From RAM1 sp943372515 (GTDB lineage: Bacteria; Pseudomonadota; Gammaproteobacteria; Burkholderiales; Burkholderiaceae_C): 6,771 nucleotides of DNA. The position numbers were made by a program, and so were the translations under genes. Every line of letters starts with the position of its first letter. Position 1 is the stretch's first letter. This document shows positions 6,001 through 6,771 of the stretch, piece by piece. The notes beneath the pieces were generated by a model. It saw only the letters and a program-made list of their open reading frames with translations. It had not been told where the DNA came from and made no database searches. The stretch lies in the NCBI GenBank assembly GCA_943372515.1, contig CALRYY010000168.1, positions 1 through 6,771 of the forward strand, written 5' to 3'.

Positions 6001-6771
6001 GTTCAGACCAAAGAAGCCCTCCACCGTCACCTGGTCGGTCGTGCCCGCAATGCCCAGGATCAGGTGCGCGCCGTTGCGGCTGACGGTCAGGTCGTCCGCA
6101 GTGATGCCTTCCTTGAACTTCAGGATGTCGGTGGTGCTGGCGTGGTCGCCTTCCAGGTTGTAGCCGGTGTACAGCCAGTGGCCGGCATCCACCACGTCAC
6201 CCTGGTTGCTGTTGCGCACCCGGTCCTGGCCGTCGCCACGGCCGAACAGGTAGGTGTCGCTGCCCGCGCCGCCTTGCAACAGGTCATTGCCTGCACCGCT
6301 GTCCAGCGTGTCGTTGCCCGCCTGGCCGTACAACTGGTCGGCACCGTCCCCACCCAGCACGGTGTCGTTACCGCCCGCAGCGTAGATGACGTCGTTGCCT
6401 GCGAAGGTATTGATGACGTCAGAGCTGTCCAGCCCGCTGAGGGTGTCGTTGCCCTCGGTCCCGGTGGCCAGCACAGCGCGGATTGTTTCATCGCTGAGCG
6501 TGGAGCCGTCGGCAAACTCGATGCGGTCACCGCCGTAGGCGTGGTTGATGTTGTTCAGGCCAAAGAAGCCCTCCACCGTGACCGAGTCGGTCGTGCCCAC
6601 GATACCCAGGATCAGGTGCGCACCATTGCGGCTGATGGTCAGGTCGGCTGCCGTGATGCCTTGCTTGAACCGCAGGATGTCGGTGGTGCTGGCGTGGTCG
6701 CCTTCCAGGTTGTACCCGGTGTAAAGCCAATGGGCCGGGTCCACCACATCACCCAGGTTGCTGTTGCTCAC
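1..6771 (-). CDS. Giant RTX/CARDB repeat protein, probable secreted or surface calcium-binding adhesin (internal fragment, both ends missing)
   Basis: The minus-strand frame beginning at base 6771 stays open for all 2257 codons, with strong G/C bias at third positions. The protein runs HCBP-related module (residues 1-103), eight RTX nonapeptides (104-175), second HCBP-related module (185-285), then fifteen CARDB-type repeats (295-2255) and the start of another. RTX nonapeptides bind calcium in a parallel beta-roll, and CARDB domains are Ig-like modules found in bacterial extracellular proteins; this is family knowledge. I found no cysteine in the hand translation, no membrane segment and no enzyme motif. 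By inference it is a long extracellular adhesin or matrix protein, perhaps exported by type I secretion. The substrate or ligand is unknown. The first codon, GTG, is not a start: the same Val lies inside the second copy of the module (residue 185). The true start lies beyond 6771 and the stop lies below 1. Domain classes are firm; the adhesin role is moderate. Confidence 0.93.
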   Translation of the reverse strand, partial: MSNSNLGDVVDPAHWLYTGYNLEGDHASTTDILRFKQGITAADLTISRNGAHLILGIVGTTDSVTVEGFFGLNNINHAYGGDRIEFADGSTLSDETIRAVLATGTEGNDTLSGLDSSDVINTFAGNDVIYAAGGNDTVLGGDGADQLYGQAGNDTLDSGAGNDLLQGGAGSDTYLFGRGDGQDRVRNSNQGDVVDAGHWLYTGYNLEGDHASTTDILKFKEGITADDLTVSRNGAHLILGIAGTTDQVTVEGFFGLNVVNHSYGVDRIEFADGSTLSDESILVRLDAHETAPNISLRVSALTLSPPSGLATGQNLTVNWTVSNIGTLNAQGVWNDRIVVTNLDTGRTVTTVTQPYDGSQASGTIVPGAAVNRSATFKVPDGFEAAGNLRVTVITDADRFFAKTSNSNTRAVELQVAQSPYADLQAENVVITPNGDFTPGQVVQVTWDSVNRGTAPVTNAWNDRLEVLNAVTGALLFGGNATGEMPAEGLAPGQAVARSAQFTVPTGAAAAGRFIFRIVVDSTSQVAEYNATATAETNNRLDTVRESGPDLQVQNVQIQDAGTVQAGGLMTVTWRDANTGSALVPVGYTNRITVRNATTQQVLVDTQMAVAAPADLASWLAPGQTQARSFTFRLPEGLAASGQLEVTITADQNTQGQGVLYETIAGQTGETNNITRLTFSSAVKPYADLRPVVATLPATAISSSAITLSWTVANQGGAPSSAVQWNDQIVFSRDTIMGNGDDVILGTVRHTGVLAQGESYTQTTTVNLPELAGGTYYIGIRADSAGEVIAPDTRPNMLSAVQAIAVTSAIRDLVVQSVSVPETALSGQDLVVSWQVSYSGNAPTNTSLWTDRVVLSRGLTPAADDIVLAASVPHVGVLAADSSYTGEARATLPLDLQGDFYVRVYSNVGRSVLEVGDGSNNTAVSTTPVRITLSPVADLRVRDVAGPLVALPGQSVTVSYTVSNDGQTPANAPWRDRIYLDAGAQGLIEVAQSWDSTNLAVGAERVRSATFTLPDNITQGSLRWVVRLDTDNAVYERQGEVNNQASADTTVFVSRPDLAVTQVRGPGLALSGNTIQVEWDVLNTGNNTPGQWTDRVYLLQNGQVKLTQDVARTAVLERGGSYTASAVLTLPLGFSGPYEVRVVANDSPASGPRMAERNLADNTASSASTLQVELSPYADLAVTAVSAPQQVIADPAPMEVTYTVTNQGTGAGRTGSWTDKVILSRDGVLGNGDDILVTEVLHQGGLEVGQSYTKTVSGLLPAYTSGRFQLFVVADARAEVFESTLETNNTAAAANVVDVMPVPYADLTVKTVTVAGVNGDPASGKPLRVTYSVANEGIGITNTTEWADRIWLSRNPDGTGVAAEFGSANHLGALAVNDSYQRSVVVTVPEGLSGDFYVNVSTGGPFEFIHTTNNKLSSAVVPVTLSSSPDLVVEQVGLPTDAKEGALIELSWTVLNQGPATASGKWTDQVILTPTNGGASVVLGSFGYDRGLESGIRYTRTEQVRLPGRIEGQYRIRVVTNADRALYEHGDFKLNNEMLSQGVTDVSLLDRPDLRVGTVTAPERVTAGGSAAVRYTVGNFGPAATSGRWVDSVYLSLDGTLSGDDVLVGRFENGGALAPTESYANESASVDIPIRYRGDAYLIVVADGNGNIDEYPNEANNAKAVKFYVDSVPFADLVTSNVVAPDQAVHGSSISVNYKVTNSGSAATRGVAATQDSWTDAIWLTRDRTRPHSGKGDIFLGSVSHSGALQVGQDYLGAAQVTIPTGMLSGQYFVTVWSDVYDVILEDSLATNINPDAPNDFDGSNFKARPISILGVSPPDFLVTQAAGANPAEAGGSYSFSYTVQNRGELYAGSWIDRVYLADAPVASQATQRWLLGTYTQSRSLGSGEQYTVNQTVQLAPSSRGRYLIVESDFQNWVREISDANNQRSADSLVSMAPSDLRVASVTAQAQNFSGEETTVSWTVTNHGAAVWAGTDGWVDSVYFSPDPVFDIRRATALGSVVHTNVGGLAAGGSYTATLKARLPAGTAGPYYVYVITDSSHSVDNLGGVSHVAQNEVLRGDVGNDSARALYRTSVHEAERNDNNMARGTLAVSYSEPDLQVDSIALSDPTVGSGQPLTVTWTVTNRGTRATRLTNWSDGVYLSRDASLDVSDYPLVDRSTQAEIQTKVKTVSLGRNADGSPKYLQPGESYTATTTFDLPESISGNFKVIVKADTSAVANSDEASSIRDGLVGLNDLGDGTGSVSEFRDEGNNVTSADL
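7..1317 (-). repeat. CARDB repeats 13-15, with enlarged last two units
   Basis: Repeat 13 spans 958-1317 (120 residues), repeat 14 484-957 (158) and repeat 15 7-483 (159). Their cores are GSWIDRVYLAD, DGWVDSVYFSPD and TNWSDGVYLSRD. Repeat 14 has about 30 extra residues between its D-S-S-H-S-V segment and the closing ERNDNN. Repeat 15 has two expansions: one after the SRD loop (TQAEIQTKVKTVSLGRNADG) and a Gly/Asp-rich stretch before its closing DEGNN (GLNDLGDGTGSVSEFR). The enlarged units change the spacing of the array toward the C-terminal side. Confidence 0.78.
1318..4713 (-). repeat. CARDB repeats 4-12, main subgroup
   Basis: The units are repeat 4 (4342-4713), 5 (3964-4341), 6 (3607-3963), 7 (3241-3606), 8 (2860-3240), 9 (2488-2859), 10 (2119-2487), 11 (1750-2118) and 12 (1318-1749). 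W-x-D cores read QWNDQIVFSRD, LWTDRVVLSRG, PWRDRIYLD, QWTDRVYLL, SWTDKVILSRD, EWADRIWLSRN, KWTDQVILT, RWVDSVYLSLD and SWTDAIWLTRD. Repeats 4, 8 and 11 carry GDD-type acidic loops. Repeat 12 is longer (144 residues), with extra residues before its Trp (SAATRGVAATQD), in the RD loop (RTRPHSGKGD) and after the NxN end (NPDAPNDFDGSN). Confidence 0.82.
4714..5889 (-). repeat. CARDB repeats 1-3, divergent subgroup next to the RTX region
   Basis: Repeat 1 spans 5509-5889, repeat 2 5128-5508 and repeat 3 4714-5127. They keep the xNDR or TNR core (GVWNDRIVV, NAWNDRLEV, GYTNRITV). They lack the SRD...DD(I/V)LG loop of later units and carry instead a short V-x-N-x(2)-T-G/Q segment (VTNLDTGRTV, VLNAVTGALL, VRNATTQQVL). 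They also share a PG-(Q/A) turn followed by R-(S)-(A/F)-x-F-x-(V/L)-P. Repeat 1 has SL in place of DL, and repeat 3 has Tyr in place of the otherwise invariant Trp. These three look more closely related to one another than to the rest of the array. Confidence 0.75.
5917..6219 (-). repeat. HCBP-related module, copy 2 (within the giant CDS)
   Basis: Residues 185-285. It aligns without gaps to copy 1 at a fixed offset of 184 residues (552 bp). Over the first 95 residues I count 14 amino-acid differences (about 85% identity) and about 37 nucleotide differences in 285 (about 87%). The shared core includes HWLYTGYNLEGDHASTTDIL, GAHLILGI, VTVEGFFGLN and RIEFADGSTLSDE. Similarity ends after the SDE(S/T)I motif. 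Copy 1 leads into RTX repeats there, whereas copy 2 leads through a short linker (LDAHETAPN) into the first CARDB repeat, so this is the junction between the RTX and CARDB parts. Confidence 0.87.
6247..6462 (-). repeat. RTX calcium-binding nonapeptide block (8 tandem units)
   Basis: Residues 104-175 divide without gaps into eight nonapeptides: GTEGNDTLS, GLDSSDVIN, TFAGNDVIY, AAGGNDTVL, GGDGADQLY, GQAGNDTLD, SGAGNDLLQ and GGAGSDTYL. They are followed by FGRGDGQDRV, the usual capping sequence. Six units keep G-N-D or G-S-D at the calcium-ligand positions; unit 2 (GLDSSDVIN) and unit 5 (GGDGADQLY) are less canonical but keep the Asp. RTX units of this kind fold into a calcium-loaded beta-roll outside the cell. 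The block lies between two HCBP-related modules and before a CARDB array of almost 2000 residues, so it is not the C-terminal secretion-proximal RTX block of a classical RTX toxin. Confidence 0.93.
6463..6771 (-). repeat. HCBP-related module, copy 1 (within the giant CDS)
   Basis: Residues 1-103. The order is a GDVVD/HWLYTGYNLEGDHAS segment, then DILRFKQGITAADLTISRNG, HLILGIVGTTDSVTVEGFF and finally RIEFADGSTLSDETI. This matches the pattern of the haemolysin-type calcium-binding-protein-related domain, which usually sits between RTX blocks and ends in an I-x-F-x-DG-S/T motif. The window edge cuts in at or just before the start of the module. Because copy 2 is preceded by RTX nonapeptides, another RTX block probably lies beyond position 6771; that is inference. 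Confidence 0.85.

Noticed and set aside
6120..6530. Minus-strand open frame of 136 codons in another frame
   Set aside because: It overlaps the RTX block out of frame. The Thr/Ala/Cys/Trp-rich translation is a frame-shifted reading of the nonapeptides.
6769..6771. GTG at the start of the frame as a possible start codon
   Set aside because: The matching Val in copy 2 (residue 185) is internal, directly after RTX units, and the module is cut by the window edge. The coincidence comes from where the window was cut.
1..6771. CRISPR array or short DNA tandem repeat suggested by recurring caggtcgg words
   Set aside because: The words are spaced about 360-480 bp apart and encode the (A/P)DL opening of each protein repeat. 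They are codon-level echoes of the CARDB units, not DNA repeats with spacers.

Overview
The window lies entirely inside one very large gene on the minus strand. The reverse complement, read from its first base (position 6771 down to 1), is a single frame of 2257 codons with no stop. It has neither a credible start nor an end in the window, so both termini of the protein are missing. There is no intergenic DNA, RNA gene, CRISPR array or insertion sequence. I saw no promoter or terminator. Open frames on the plus strand and in the other minus frames are shadows of this GC-rich coding sequence.

Layout, in protein order (high to low coordinates): (1) residues 1-103 (6463-6771), a haemolysin-type calcium-binding-related (HCBP-related) module; (2) residues 104-175 (6247-6462), eight tandem RTX nonapeptides of the GGxGxDxLx type; (3) residues 185-285 (5917-6219), a second HCBP-related module, about 85% identical to the first at exactly 184 residues' distance; (4) residues 295-2255 (7-5889), fifteen complete CARDB-type Ig-like repeats of 119-159 residues; (5) the first residues of a sixteenth repeat at the low-coordinate edge. 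My hand translation contains no cysteine, is poor in lysine, and is rich in Asp, Asn, Thr, Ser, Gly and Val. This is the composition of an exported calcium-dependent repeat protein.

The likeliest reading is a giant cell-surface or secreted RTX protein, possibly an adhesin. The CARDB array would form a long stalk, and the RTX/HCBP blocks would fold on binding calcium outside the cell. Export by a type I secretion system fits the family but is inferred, because neither the C-terminal secretion signal nor transporter genes are in the window.

The strong preference for G/C at third codon positions (CTG, GCC, GGC, ACC, AAC, GAC) and the repeat style suggest a high-GC proteobacterium. Burkholderiales (Comamonadaceae-like) is my best guess, but it rests on codon and style impressions, not on a marker gene. 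The most notable points are the internal rather than C-terminal RTX block, the recent 552-bp-period duplication around it, the graded divergence within the CARDB array, and acidic loops in the CARDB repeats that may bind calcium.
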